64,000 nt of DNA from Microbacterium terregens (GTDB lineage: Bacteria > Actinomycetota > Actinomycetes > Actinomycetales > Microbacteriaceae): positions 3,100,001-3,164,000 of the forward strand of contig NZ_BAAAWH010000001.1 in the NCBI RefSeq assembly GCF_039534975.1, written 5' to 3'. The stretch's first letter is position 1. The number at the start of each line of letters is the position of its first letter. Positions 15,445-23,971 of the stretch are shown in pieces. The notes beneath the pieces are model-generated. The model made no database searches. It had not been told where the DNA came from and saw nothing but the letters and a program-made list of their open reading frames with translations. The position numbers were made by a program, and so were the translations under genes.

Positions 15445-16478
15445 GCGAACACATCGCCGTGACCCTCGATCCCGACGTCGCAACCGGTGTGGCCGAGGAG
15501 ATCTACGGACGCGGCTGGACCGACGGTCTTCCGGCGCTGCCGGCGACGGAGGAATCGGTGCAGCGCTTCCTCGCGACGACGCAGCGCGCCGAAGACGAGG
15601 TGGCGGCCCACCACCCCCAGCTCGAACGCCACGTGACCGTCCGCGACGTCGCCGTCAGCGCCGTCATGGCGGGGTGCCTCCCCGAGTACTTCCCCGTCGT
15701 CCTCGCCGCGTGGGACGCCCTCTCCGCCGAACGCGCCGCCCTCGGCGGTGGTTGGCAGTCCACGAGCGGCCCCGGCCCGCTCATCATCGTCAACGGCCCG
15801 ATCCGGCATCAGCTGGGCATCAATTCCGAAGGCGGCGTCCTCGGCCCCGGCTTCCGTGCGAACGCGACGATCCCCCGCGCGATCGGCCTCACCGTCCGCA
15901 ACGGTTTCGGCATCCGTCCGCGCGAGTTGGAGCAGGCCACCGTCGGCACCGTCGGACGCTGGCAGCTGTGCATCGGCGAGAACGAGGAAGCGAGCCCGTG
16001 GGAGCCGCTCTCGGAGGAAGCCGGGGTGGAGCCGGGCGTCAGCGCCGTGGCCGCAACCCTCGTGCGCACCTTCGAGGTCGTCGACAACCGCAGCTTCACC
16101 TCCGCCGAAGAGGTCCTGGCGGACTTCGTCGACACCATTCAGCGCTCCGGCGCCCTCATCGGGCGCCACAGCCCGACCGGCATCCTGCTCAACCCGGCGC
16201 ATGCGCAGCTGTTCGCCGGCGCCGGCATGAGCAAGCAGGACGTCCGTGAGTGGATCGTGGCCCGCGCCGGCCGCACCGAGGCCGAACTGCAGGCGGTCGG
16301 CAAGGGACTCAGCCATCTCCCTGGCGGACCGTTCGCTGCCGACCACCGCCACCCGACCTTGGCGGACGCGAAGCCCGCCACCCTTCCGATCATCGTGGCC
16401 GGCACGTCGAACGCGGCGATGTCGATGGTGTTCCGCGTTCTCGGCCTCTGGTCGGGCCGCTCGTTCCCCGTACGCTGA
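15441..16478 (+). CDS. Conserved protein of unknown function, partner of the CGSC protein, copy A
   Basis: Protein of 345 aa from GTG 15441, coupled to the CGSC gene. I do not recognise a named family. Blocks shared with the paralogue at 32002-33054 are GW(T/S)DGLP near residue 25, MAGCLPEYFPVVLAAW, GGGWQSTSGP-PLIIVNGPIR, GFR-NAT--RAIGL and ENEE-SPW. The C-terminus shares N-A--SMV-R. The protein has no signal peptide or membrane segment and looks like a soluble enzyme. Strict pairing with the CGSC protein in both modules suggests it is the larger subunit of one enzyme. Confidence 0.7.
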   Translation: MSEHIAVTLDPDVATGVAEEIYGRGWTDGLPALPATEESVQRFLATTQRAEDEVAAHHPQLERHVTVRDVAVSAVMAGCLPEYFPVVLAAWDALSAERAALGGGWQSTSGPGPLIIVNGPIRHQLGINSEGGVLGPGFRANATIPRAIGLTVRNGFGIRPRELEQATVGTVGRWQLCIGENEEASPWEPLSEEAGVEPGVSAVAATLVRTFEVVDNRSFTSAEEVLADFVDTIQRSGALIGRHSPTGILLNPAHAQLFAGAGMSKQDVREWIVARAGRTEAELQAVGKGLSHLPGGPFAADHRHPTLADAKPATLPIIVAGTSNAAMSMVFRVLGLWSGRSFPVR

Positions 16479-16514
16479 TCCCCCTCCTCCCCCCTGGCAG
16501 AAAGGCCTGAACCC

Positions 16515-17366
16515 ATGACCGACACCACCGCTGAGAAGTGGCCCGTCCCCGTTACCGATCCCCTGGCCGCCGCCGCGGAGCCTTGGCTCACCGGCAAGGT
16601 CGCACTCGTTGTCGGTGGCGGGCTGAGCGGCCCCGAGGGCGGCATCGGCTTCGCCATCGCCTGGCTGTGCGCGCAGAACGGCGCTGTCGTCGCGGTTCTG
16701 GACCGCGACGCTGCCGCCGGAGCCCGCACCGTCGATGCGATCCGCGAGGCCGGCGGGCAGGCGGAGCACTTCTCGGTCGACGTCACCGACGACGATTCCG
16801 TCGAGCAGGCCATCAGCGCCGCGGCGGCGCGGTTCGGATCCTTCGATGTCGTCGCCGACACGATCGGCGGCACCGGCGTGCAGCCGATGTTCGACGCCAC
16901 GCTGGAGCAGTTCGAACAGGCCATGAAGCTCAACTTCACCGCCGTCTGGTACGTCCTGCGCCACGCGCAGAAGCACATGGACCGGGGCTCCGCGATCGTC
17001 ACGATCTCCTCCTCGGCCGCCGAGGGACGCGGACCGGGTATGCCGTACTCCTTCGGCAAGTCCGCGCTGGAGAAGCTGACCACCGGAGCTGCCGGCAGCC
17101 TCGCACCCCGCGGCATCCGGGTCAACTGCGTCCGGGTCGGCATGATCTGGGGCGCGTTCGCTGCTCGCGGTATGAGCGAAGAACAGCGCGCCGTCCGGGC
17201 GGACAACGTCATCCTCCGCACCGAGGGCAACAACTGGGACATCGCTCGCGCGGCGTTCTACTTCCTCACCGATCAGGCCCGCTGGGTCACGGGGCAGACG
17301 CTCGCGGTCGACGGCGGCGGATTCCGCATGGCACCGTCAGGGGCAGCGGGCTCGAACCTCAAGTAG
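16515..17366 (+). CDS. Short-chain dehydrogenase/reductase with enlarged glycine-rich loop, copy A
   Basis: Protein of 283 aa. The Rossmann loop reads VGGGLSGPEGGIG, about five residues longer than the usual TGxxxGxG. The catalytic pair is in MPYSFGKSALEK, and the active-site serine lies in TISSSAAEGRG. The C-terminus VTGQTLAVDGGGF is typical of SDRs. The paralogue at 31142-32005 has a loop of the same enlarged length and the same RGPGMPY block, and also sits next to a CGSC/partner pair. It probably oxidises or reduces an intermediate made by that pair; substrate unknown. Confidence 0.88.
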   Translation: MTDTTAEKWPVPVTDPLAAAAEPWLTGKVALVVGGGLSGPEGGIGFAIAWLCAQNGAVVAVLDRDAAAGARTVDAIREAGGQAEHFSVDVTDDDSVEQAISAAAARFGSFDVVADTIGGTGVQPMFDATLEQFEQAMKLNFTAVWYVLRHAQKHMDRGSAIVTISSSAAEGRGPGMPYSFGKSALEKLTTGAAGSLAPRGIRVNCVRVGMIWGAFAARGMSEEQRAVRADNVILRTEGNNWDIARAAFYFLTDQARWVTGQTLAVDGGGFRMAPSGAAGSNLK

Positions 17367-17376
17367 CCGCTCGCAT

Positions 17377-17422
17377 CCACGACAGCAGCCTCCGCGCGAT
17401 CGCGCGGAGGCTGCTGTCGTGG
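17377..17422. terminator. Perfect 23-bp-arm palindrome, bidirectional terminator
   Basis: The 46 bases from CCACGACAGCAGCCTCCGCG onward are fully self-complementary, with the axis between 17399 and 17400. They sit between the convergent SDR and IclR genes, ending 14 bp from the IclR stop. Position and length fit a shared terminator. Confidence 0.8.
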
Positions 17423-17435
17423 CGAACGCCCTGAA

Positions 17436-18257
17436 TCAGGCGAAACCTGCGTGGCGGCGGTTGAATTCGATGGTGCGCGGATCCAGCGGGGCGGGCTTCT
17501 CGGCGAGCGCGCGCGACATGCGATTGGCCGCAGCGCGAACGTGGTCGGCGAGGCGATTGGGGTCGCTCTCGCCGAGCAGGTAGACCACGCCGACCGCGGC
17601 ATCCACCACGCCTTCGGCATTCACGATCGGCGCGGCGATCGACCCCGCACGCATCGTCACGAACTGGCTGCCGATCGCGAACCCTTGGCGCCGCACGATC
17701 TTGAGGCTCTCCCGAAGGGTCTGCTCATCGCGGATCGTCTTCGGCGTGTACACCTTCATCGGCTCGCGCACGTACTCGTCGACGACCTCCGAGGCGGAAT
17801 GGGCGAGCAGAACGAGTCCGGTCGCCGTCGCGTGCAACCGCATGCGGCCGCCGATCTTGTTCTCACCCGTGTAGTTCGGATGCGCACGCAGTGCTTCCAG
17901 ATAAACCACGTCCGCACCGTCGCGGGCGGCGAGGTGCACGGTCAAACCGGTGTAGCGGTGCAGGTCGACCAGATGCGGCAGCACCATTTCACGAAGCCGG
18001 AGTGCGTCCGTCGAGGCGGAGGCCAGGTCGAGGATCTTGCGCCCCAGCCGATAGCGCCCATCGCAGTCCTGCTCGAGACCGCCCCACTCCAGCACTTCTT
18101 TCGCGAGCCGGTGAGTGGTGGTCAGCGAGAGGTCCGCGTACCGGCTGATCTCGGAGAGATTCAGCGAGCCGCCGCCCCGAGAGAACGCACCCAGCAGTGC
18201 CAGGACGCGTGCGGCCGCCGTCCGCTTGGCCGACGGGTCGGCAGGGGTCTCATCCAT
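17436..18257 (-). CDS. IclR-family transcriptional regulator (module A)
   Basis: Protein of 273 aa. The N-terminal winged helix spans about residues 10-75 (AARVLALLGAF, NLSEISRYADLSLTTTHRLAKEV). The effector domain follows, with LHATATGLVLLAHSA and GFAIGSQFVTMRAGSIAAPIV. It is transcribed towards the module A SDR and away from the flavin reductase genes. It likely senses a module A metabolite; operator-like repeats are noted at 9312-9326 and, in a 4-bp-spacer variant, at 18324-18339 in its own upstream region. Confidence 0.88.
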   Translation of the reverse strand: MDETPADPSAKRTAAARVLALLGAFSRGGGSLNLSEISRYADLSLTTTHRLAKEVLEWGGLEQDCDGRYRLGRKILDLASASTDALRLREMVLPHLVDLHRYTGLTVHLAARDGADVVYLEALRAHPNYTGENKIGGRMRLHATATGLVLLAHSASEVVDEYVREPMKVYTPKTIRDEQTLRESLKIVRRQGFAIGSQFVTMRAGSIAAPIVNAEGVVDAAVGVVYLLGESDPNRLADHVRAAANRMSRALAEKPAPLDPRTIEFNRRHAGFA

Positions 18258-18610
18258 AGGTCTGTCCTCCGTGGTCCTGGAGCGTCAGCCATGACGCACC
18301 GCCGGGCGAACATGAGCGCGAACTTCCGCAACCGCGGAGCTGCTCAAAACGTCCGGGTGTACCTGCTGGTGCCTTCCAATATCGAACACCTGCGGGGTAA
18401 GGGGAACGCGACTTTCACCTGATGGGAAGCATTCGCCCGACCTTGTTTTCAGGCTAACTGAATGTGTTACGTTCGTCGAGCAGCGTAAGCCGTTGCACCC
18501 CCTTCAGGCCAAAAGATCTTGAGGGATTACGAGGCGTCGCAACGACCGCTCGGATCTCTCGATCGCGTGGGACGCCATCCCCTTCAGCAACGAAGCCAGA
18601 GGAGGCAGCC
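18258..18610. promoter_or_regulatory. Divergent intergenic region between the IclR and FMN reductase genes (353 bp)
   Basis: Two symmetric elements are visible. TTCCGC-AACC-GCGGAG (18324-18339) is a variant, with a 4-bp spacer, of the operator-like repeat seen elsewhere. TTCAG-gctaa-CTGAA (18448-18462) lies in a locally A/T-richer stretch that includes CCTTGTTTTC and TGTGTTACG and may overlap the flavin-reductase promoter. If so, the mRNA has an untranslated leader of about 130 nt. No known riboswitch was recognised in it. Confidence 0.45.
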
Positions 18611-19159
18611 ATGACGCTGAGAGTCAGCATCGTCGTCGGCAACCCGAAGCCGCAGTCCCGCACACTCACCGTGGCGCTGGAGCTCGCGCAGGCGATCATC
18701 GGCGCAAGCGAGCACTCGCTGCGAGTGATCGATCTCGTCGAGCACGCCGACCAGATGTTCTCCTGGCCCTCTGATGAGATGGCCGAGCTGAACACCGCGG
18801 TCGCGGAGTCCGACCTGGTTCTGTTCGGATCGCCGACCTACAAGGCGACGTACACCGGCCTGCTCAAGGCCTTCCTCGATCGTTACCCGGCGAACGGGCT
18901 GCAGGGCGTGGTCGCGGTGCCGGTGCAGACGGGCGCGGACCTGGCGCACTCCCTCGGCCCCTCCTTCGGCCTGATCCCCCTCCTCCTCGAACTGGGCGCC
19001 GTCGTCCCGGGTCGCGGGTTCTACTTCGTGACGGGTCAGATGAACGCGCTCGGCCCGCAGGTGCGAAGCGCCGCCGACGAGTATCGCGCGCAGATCGAGC
19101 GGGTCGCCGCGCTCGGATCCGCCCTGACCGATTCGGCGACAGTCAGGCCGAGAGCATGA
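18611..19159 (+). CDS. NADPH-dependent FMN reductase (SsuE/MsuE-like)
   Basis: Protein of 182 aa from ATG 18611 with AGGAGG at 18600-18605. The flavodoxin-like fold is shown by VSIVVGNPKPQSRT near the N-terminus (FMN phosphate loop), the LVLFGSPTYKATYTGLLKAFLDR block and GADLAHSLGP. Such enzymes supply reduced FMN to LLM monooxygenases; the next two genes, overlapping by 4 bp each, are a flavin reductase and an LLM monooxygenase. Confidence 0.88.
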   Translation: MTLRVSIVVGNPKPQSRTLTVALELAQAIIGASEHSLRVIDLVEHADQMFSWPSDEMAELNTAVAESDLVLFGSPTYKATYTGLLKAFLDRYPANGLQGVVAVPVQTGADLAHSLGPSFGLIPLLLELGAVVPGRGFYFVTGQMNALGPQVRSAADEYRAQIERVAALGSALTDSATVRPRA

Positions 19160-19761
19160 GAACGCGCGCGGCGGTTTCGGGCGAACGGGACGCCCGCGAC
19201 TTCGACAGCGCCGGATTCCGCGATGCCCTCGGCCATTACGCCTCGGGGCTGACGGTGGTCACCGGCGCCGATGACGACGGGGCGGTGGGGTTCACCTGCC
19301 AGTCGTTCTACAGCGTCTCCATGGAACCGCCGCTCGTGTCCATCAGTGTGATGCGCACGTCGGACTCCTACCCGCGCCTGCGAAGGTCCGGACGGTTCGC
19401 CGTCAATGTCCTCTCCGCCGGACAGCGCGGGATGTCGGCGCGGTTCGCGCGCAAGGGCGTGGATCGATGGGCCGGGGTCGAGTGGACCGAGTCGCCCTCC
19501 GGGAACCCCTTGTTGCGCGAGTCGCTGCTCTGGGTCGACTGCGAGGTCTGGGCCGAGCACGAGGCCGGGGACCACCTCATCGTCATCGGACACGTGCGGA
19601 GCCTGGGCCGAGCGGAGCCCGCCGCCGCGGCGCCGCTGATCTTCTACCGGGGGCGATACCACGAGCTGAGCGGAACGCCGTCTCCCACGGGCTCGCCGAG
19701 CGCACACCATGAGGTCACGGCGCCCGCCTCGGGCGCGCAAGCGAATGGAGCACCGCGATGA
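19156..19761 (+). CDS. Flavin reductase domain protein (HpaC/DszD-like)
   Basis: Protein of 201 aa. The conserved core is FRDALGHYASGLTVVTG, VGFTCQSFYSVSMEPPLVSISV and FAVNVLSAGQRGMSARFA, ending with PLIFYRGRYHELS. It is unrelated in fold to the SsuE-like reductase just upstream, so the operon encodes two different FMN reduction enzymes. The last 25 residues are low-complexity. It overlaps both neighbours by ATGA. Confidence 0.88.
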   Translation: MRTRAAVSGERDARDFDSAGFRDALGHYASGLTVVTGADDDGAVGFTCQSFYSVSMEPPLVSISVMRTSDSYPRLRRSGRFAVNVLSAGQRGMSARFARKGVDRWAGVEWTESPSGNPLLRESLLWVDCEVWAEHEAGDHLIVIGHVRSLGRAEPAAAAPLIFYRGRYHELSGTPSPTGSPSAHHEVTAPASGAQANGAPR

Positions 19762-21059
19762 CAGAACCACGTCATCGTCAGATGATTCTGACGATGTTCA
19801 TGCTGAGCTTCGGCTACCACAGCGACGCGTGGCGGCAGCCGAACAGCAGGTCCGAAGAGGTCAGCAGGCTGAGCATCGTCGCGGACATGGCCAAGGCCGC
19901 CGAAGCCGCCAAGCTCCACGCCATCTTCTTCGCGGACAGCAACGACGCCGGCAGCATCCGGGCGAACAGCGTACGCGGCGTCTCCGTGTATGAGCCCATC
20001 TCGACCCTCAGCGCCCTCATCGGTCACACGTCGAAGATCGGGCTGCTCGGGACGGCATCCACCACCTATTCGCAGCCCTACAGCGTGGCACGGCAGTTCG
20101 CCGGACTGGATCTGCTCAGCGACGGACGCGCCGGGTGGAACGTGGTGACCTCGGTGAGCGGCAACCGGAACTTCGGGATGGAGGTCATGCCCGCTCCGGA
20201 GGACCGATACCGGCGCGCAACGGAGTTCGTGCATGTGGTGAAGGCCCTGTGGGACAGCTGGGACGTCGACGCCATCGTCAACGACCGCGAGCGCGCCATC
20301 TGGGTCGAGTCCGATCGCGTGCACGACATCGACCACGTGGGCGAGTTCTTCTCGGTCAAGGGCGCGCTCAACATGCCCCGTCCGCCGCAGGGGCACCCGC
20401 TCATCGTGCAGGCCGGTCAGTCTCCCGCCGGCATCCAACTGGGTTCTTCCGTCGCGGACGCGATCTACACGATCCAGCCGGACCTGGACAAGGCGATCTC
20501 CTTCTACGACGACTACAAGAAGGTCGTCCGCTCGAAGGGCCGCGACGCGGAGAAGGTGAAGATCCTCCCCGGCATCATGCCGTTCGTCGGCAGGACACTC
20601 GCCGAGGCCCAGGACCTGGCCGCCGACCTCGCGAACGGCATCGAGCCGACCGCGGGCCGGGCGGTGGTGTCCGGAATGCTCGACGTCGACATCAGCGACC
20701 TCGAGATGACCGACCGCATTCCCCTGGATCGGCTCGTGGACTCGCCCGAGCGTCAGGAGCGCTGGCGCATCTACCGGGGTATGGCCGAGTCGATGACGGT
20801 CGGGGAGCTCATGGTCGAGCTCGCGCGTGCCGTCGGTCATCGCTGGATGATCGGCACGCCGAGCACGATCGCGGACAGCATGATCGAGTGGTTCGACAGG
20901 CGGGCCTGCGACGGCTTCAATCTCAACCCGCCCAGCTTCCCCGATGGAATGGACGCGATGCTGACCCTGCTCGTTCCCGAGTTGCAGGAACGCGGTTACT
21001 TCCAGGCCGACTACACCGGCGACACTCTGCGCGAGCGCATGGGCGCCGAGGCGCGCTAG
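19758..21059 (+). CDS. LLM-class flavin-dependent monooxygenase (NtaA/SnaA/DszA family), copy 2
   Basis: Protein of 433 aa, clearly paralogous to the gene at 7751-9067: both open with Q-(M/I)LTMFMLS-G, contain RSEE, a DLA/DMA-(A/T)AAE-AKLHA-FF block, GRVGWN or GRAGWN, a long SVKGALNMPR segment and end YTGDTLRERMG. It is the terminal gene of a three-gene operon with two flavin reductases. The pair of oxygenases may act on successive intermediates or related substrates. Confidence 0.88.
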   Translation: MTEPRHRQMILTMFMLSFGYHSDAWRQPNSRSEEVSRLSIVADMAKAAEAAKLHAIFFADSNDAGSIRANSVRGVSVYEPISTLSALIGHTSKIGLLGTASTTYSQPYSVARQFAGLDLLSDGRAGWNVVTSVSGNRNFGMEVMPAPEDRYRRATEFVHVVKALWDSWDVDAIVNDRERAIWVESDRVHDIDHVGEFFSVKGALNMPRPPQGHPLIVQAGQSPAGIQLGSSVADAIYTIQPDLDKAISFYDDYKKVVRSKGRDAEKVKILPGIMPFVGRTLAEAQDLAADLANGIEPTAGRAVVSGMLDVDISDLEMTDRIPLDRLVDSPERQERWRIYRGMAESMTVGELMVELARAVGHRWMIGTPSTIADSMIEWFDRRACDGFNLNPPSFPDGMDAMLTLLVPELQERGYFQADYTGDTLRERMGAEAR

Positions 21060-21160
21060 CGGCCGCAGCCGCCCACGGAGACTCTTCGGCGTATTTGTCG
21101 ATCCGCCGGCGCGGCGTTCGACGTCCTTCACGTAACGTCGCTGAACAGAAGGGACACACG

Positions 21161-21499
21161 ATGAAGTTTTTGATGCTCGTGGTAGCCGATCCGGACCTCA
21201 CCACGGACGAAGAACCCGTCCTCACGATCGAGGAGTGGGTGCAGGAGACCGCGCAGAGCGGCGTCAACCTGGACGGGGACCGACTGCGGCCGCCGTCCGA
21301 CGCGAAGACCGTCCGTCGACGCAACGGCAAGGTGAGCGTGACCGACGGACCCTTCGTCGAGACGCACGAGTGGATCGCCGGCTTCGACCTGTTGGAGTGC
21401 GACACGATCGAGCAGGCGATCGAGGTCGCGACGCGGCATCCGATGGCCACGCACGGCACGATCGAGCTGCGTCCGTTCTGGCCGCTCGAGCTGGACTGA
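21161..21499 (+). CDS. YCII-related (DGPF) domain protein
   Basis: Protein of 112 aa from ATG 21161, preceded by AGAAGGG. The family hallmark VTDGPFVETHEWIAGF is at about residues 60-75, and the ferredoxin-like fold ends with TIELRPFWPLEL. Members are often next to ECF sigma factors, but none is present here. Function unknown; probably a small soluble enzyme or ligand-binding protein. Confidence 0.82.
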   Translation: MKFLMLVVADPDLTTDEEPVLTIEEWVQETAQSGVNLDGDRLRPPSDAKTVRRRNGKVSVTDGPFVETHEWIAGFDLLECDTIEQAIEVATRHPMATHGTIELRPFWPLELD

Positions 21500-21586
21500 C
21501 CGGTCCGTCGGGGCGCGCGTGCCAGGGTCGCGCCCCGGCGCTCCGGCACTCCGGCGCTCCGCGTCCCGCGTGAGCCCGATACGGAC

Positions 21587-21637
21587 GCTCCCCTGTCGCG
21601 TTCTGCGCGCCCGGCCGGCGCGTTGTGACAGGCGAGC
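21587..21637. repeat. Third location of the dispersed CTGTCACAACACGCC / CGCAGAACGCGACAG repeat
   Basis: GCTCCCCTGTCGCGTTCTGCG opens the element and CGTTGTGACAGGCGAGC (21621-21637) closes it. The left half is the reverse complement of the GCAGAACGCGACA end of the array units at 1804-2066, and the right half that of the TGTCACAACACG end. This is therefore one complete unit in opposite orientation, upstream of the aminotransferase gene. Confidence 0.8.
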
Positions 21638-21699
21638 GGGTGGGTGGGGCGGTGCCCGGCGACTCGGCGCGAGTTGGCGCGTGCGACTACGCTCGAAAC

Positions 21700-22902
21700 G
21701 TGACAGAACGCGCCCCGCTCTCCCAGAAACTCAGTGCCATCGCCGAGTCGGCGACCCTCAAAGTCGACGCGAAGGCGAAGGCGCTGCAAGCCGCCGGACG
21801 ACCGGTCATCAGCTACGCGGCGGGTGAGCCGGACTTCTCCACTCCGCAGTTCATCGTGGATGCCGCGGCCGAGGCCCTGCACGACCCATCCAACTTCCGC
21901 TACACGCCGGCGATGGGCCTTCCGGTCCTGCGCGAGGCGATCGCCGCCAAGACCCTGCGCGACTCGGGACTCGAGGTGGAGGCATCCCAGATCGTCGTCA
22001 CCAACGGCGGCAAGCAGGCGGTCTATCAGGCGTTCCAGGCGGTCGTGAACCCCGGTGACGAGGTGCTCCTTCCCGCGCCGTACTGGACCACCTACCCCGA
22101 GGCGATCGCGCTGGCTGACGGCATTCCCGTCGAGGTCTTCGCCGGAGCCGAGCAGGACTACAAGGTCACCGTCGAGCAGCTCGAAGCCGCTCGCACCGAC
22201 AAGACGACCGTGCTGGTGTTCGTCTCACCGTCCAACCCCACCGGCGCCGTCTACACGCCCGCGGAGACCAAGGCGATCGGCGAGTGGGCCCTCGAGCACG
22301 GCATCTGGATCATCTCGGACGAGATCTACCAGAACCTCGTGTACGAGGGTGCCAGGGCGGTCTCCATCGTCGAGGCGGTTCCGGAAGCCGCAGCCCAGAC
22401 GATCCTCGTGAACGGCGTGGCGAAGACCTACGCGATGACAGGCTGGCGCGTGGGGTGGATGGTCGGGCCGAAGGACGCCATCAAGCTCGCGGCGAACCTG
22501 CAGTCGCACCTGTCCAGCAACGTGAACAACGTCGCACAGCGCGCGGCGCTGGCCGCCCTCACCGGTCCGCAGACCGAGGCGGAGGAGTTCCGGCTCGCCT
22601 TCGACCGCCGCCGTCGCCTGATCGTCGACGGCCTCGCGCAGATCGACGGCGTCTCGGTGCCGAATCCGCTCGGCGCCTTCTACGTCTACCCCGACGTGCG
22701 GGGCCTGCTCGGCCGCGAGTGGCGCGGTCAGACCCCGACGACGTCGCTTCAGCTGGCCGACCTCATCCTCGACGAGATCGAGGTGGCCGTGGTGCCCGGC
22801 GAAGCCTTCGGCCCCAGCGGCTACCTGCGCCTGTCGTACGCCCTCGGAGACGAGGCGCTGCTCGAGGGGATCACGCGGATGCAGGAGCTGTTCGCGTCAT
22901 AG
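21700..22902 (+). CDS. aspC: Class I pyridoxal-phosphate aminotransferase, aspartate aminotransferase-like
   Basis: Protein of 400 aa from GTG 21700. The PLP lysine is near residue 241 in [17 protein letters not shown]. Other fold I features are [37 protein letters not shown] and [13 protein letters not shown]. The length and these blocks match bacterial aspartate aminotransferases of the Ib subgroup, though substrate range cannot be read from sequence alone. Its 3' end overlaps the convergent ABC ATPase gene by 32 bp. Confidence 0.88.
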   Translation: MTERAPLSQKLSAIAESATLKVDAKAKALQAAGRPVISYAAGEPDFSTPQFIVDAAAEALHDPSNFRYTPAMGLPVLREAIAAKTLRDSGLEVEASQIVVTNGGKQAVYQAFQAVVNPGDEVLLPAPYWTTYPEAIALADGIPVEVFAGAEQDYKVTVEQLEAARTDKTTVLVFVSPSNPTGAVYTPAETKAIGEWALEHGIWIISDEIYQNLVYEGARAVSIVEAVPEAAAQTILVNGVAKTYAMTGWRVGWMVGPKDAIKLAANLQSHLSSNVNNVAQRAALAALTGPQTEAEEFRLAFDRRRRLIVDGLAQIDGVSVPNPLGAFYVYPDVRGLLGREWRGQTPTTSLQLADLILDEIEVAVVPGEAFGPSGYLRLSYALGDEALLEGITRMQELFAS

Positions 22903-23971
22903 CCCGCGACGTCGGCATCGTCGCGCGCAGCGACTCCACAGAAACGGTCGGCACCTCGAGCGGGAAGTGGCACGCCACCTTGTGCCCTCCCCCGAGGTCG
23001 CGGGGCAACGGCTCCTCCACCGCGCACTTGTCCTGCGCTCGGGGACACCGAGTGCGGAACCGGCACCCCGACGGCGGATGCAGCGGTGAGGGCGGCTCGC
23101 CCTTGAGCGTTACGGGTCTGCGCGCGATACCGGTGTCCGGATCCAGGCCCGGGATGGAATCCAGCAGCGCCTTGGTGTACGGATGCCGGGGCGTGGCGTA
23201 CACCTGCTCAGCCGGTCCGATCTCCGCAAGCTGACCCAGGTGCATGACGGCCACCTGGTCGCTCAGCTGCTTCACTCGGGCCAGATCGTGCGCGATGAAC
23301 ACATAAGAGAGGCCGAACTCGGCGCGGAGCTTCTCGAACAGGTTCATCACCTGCGCCTGGATGAGGACGTCGAGCGAAGAGATCGCCTCGTCGCACACGA
23401 TGAGAGCCGGGTTGGTCGCGATGGCACGCGCGATCGCCACGCGCTGCGCCTGTCCACCGGACAGCTCGAGAGGGCGCCGGCGCAGGTAGATGTCGGGATT
23501 CAGACCGACCAGATCGAGCAGCTCCCGCACGCGGGCGCGTCTCTGCGTGCGGTCCATCTTCGTGTGACCGACCAGCGGTTCGGCGACGACGTCCTCGATC
23601 CGCCACTTCGGGTTGAGCGAGCCGAACGGGTCCTGGTACACCATCTGGATGTCGCGGCGAGACTCTTTCAGCTCGCGCCGGGACAGCTCCACGAGGTTGC
23701 GCCCCTTGAACCACACCTCGCCGGATTTGGGACGCTCCACCTGGATCGCCGCGCGTGCGAGAGTCGACTTTCCCGATCCGGTCTCGCCCACCACACCGAG
23801 TGTCTCGCCGACCCCCAGATCGAAGGAGACATCCGAGACGGCGTGCACCACTCCGGCCTTGACGTTCCCGGGTCCGCGGCTGACGTACTCCTGCACGATG
23901 TGCCGGACCGACAGAAGGGTCTCTTTCGAGTCGGTCGCCTGCGGCAACCTCTCGTCCACGATCTGCGTCAC
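22871..23971 (-). CDS. ABC transporter ATP-binding protein, DppF/OppF type (module B)
   Basis: Protein of 366 aa, last gene of a five-gene transporter operon. Walker A is GETGSGKST, the signature [13 protein letters not shown], Walker [13 protein letters not shown]. Unlike its module A counterpart it has the full oligopeptide-transporter C-terminus with cysteines ([15 protein letters not shown]). The extra 40 residues after it are low-complexity and run into the aminotransferase gene on the other strand. Confidence 0.92.
   Translation of the reverse strand: MTQIVDERLPQATDSKETLLSVRHIVQEYVSRGPGNVKAGVVHAVSDVSFDLGVGETLGVVGETGSGKSTLARAAIQVERPKSGEVWFKGRNLVELSRRELKESRRDIQMVYQDPFGSLNPKWRIEDVVAEPLVGHTKMDRTQRRARVRELLDLVGLNPDIYLRRRPLELSGGQAQRVAIARAIATNPALIVCDEAISSLDVLIQAQVMNLFEKLRAEFGLSYVFIAHDLARVKQLSDQVAVMHLGQLAEIGPAEQVYATPRHPYTKALLDSIPGLDPDTGIARRPVTLKGEPPSPLHPPSGCRFRTRCPRAQDKCAVEEPLPRDLGGGHKVACHFPLEVPTVSVESLRATMPTSRAMTRTAPASA

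Noticed and set aside
18481..18610. Riboswitch in the leader of the FMN reductase gene (for example FMN or SAM class)
   Set aside because: No conserved core of those classes could be recognised; only a short inverted repeat near the likely promoter is visible.
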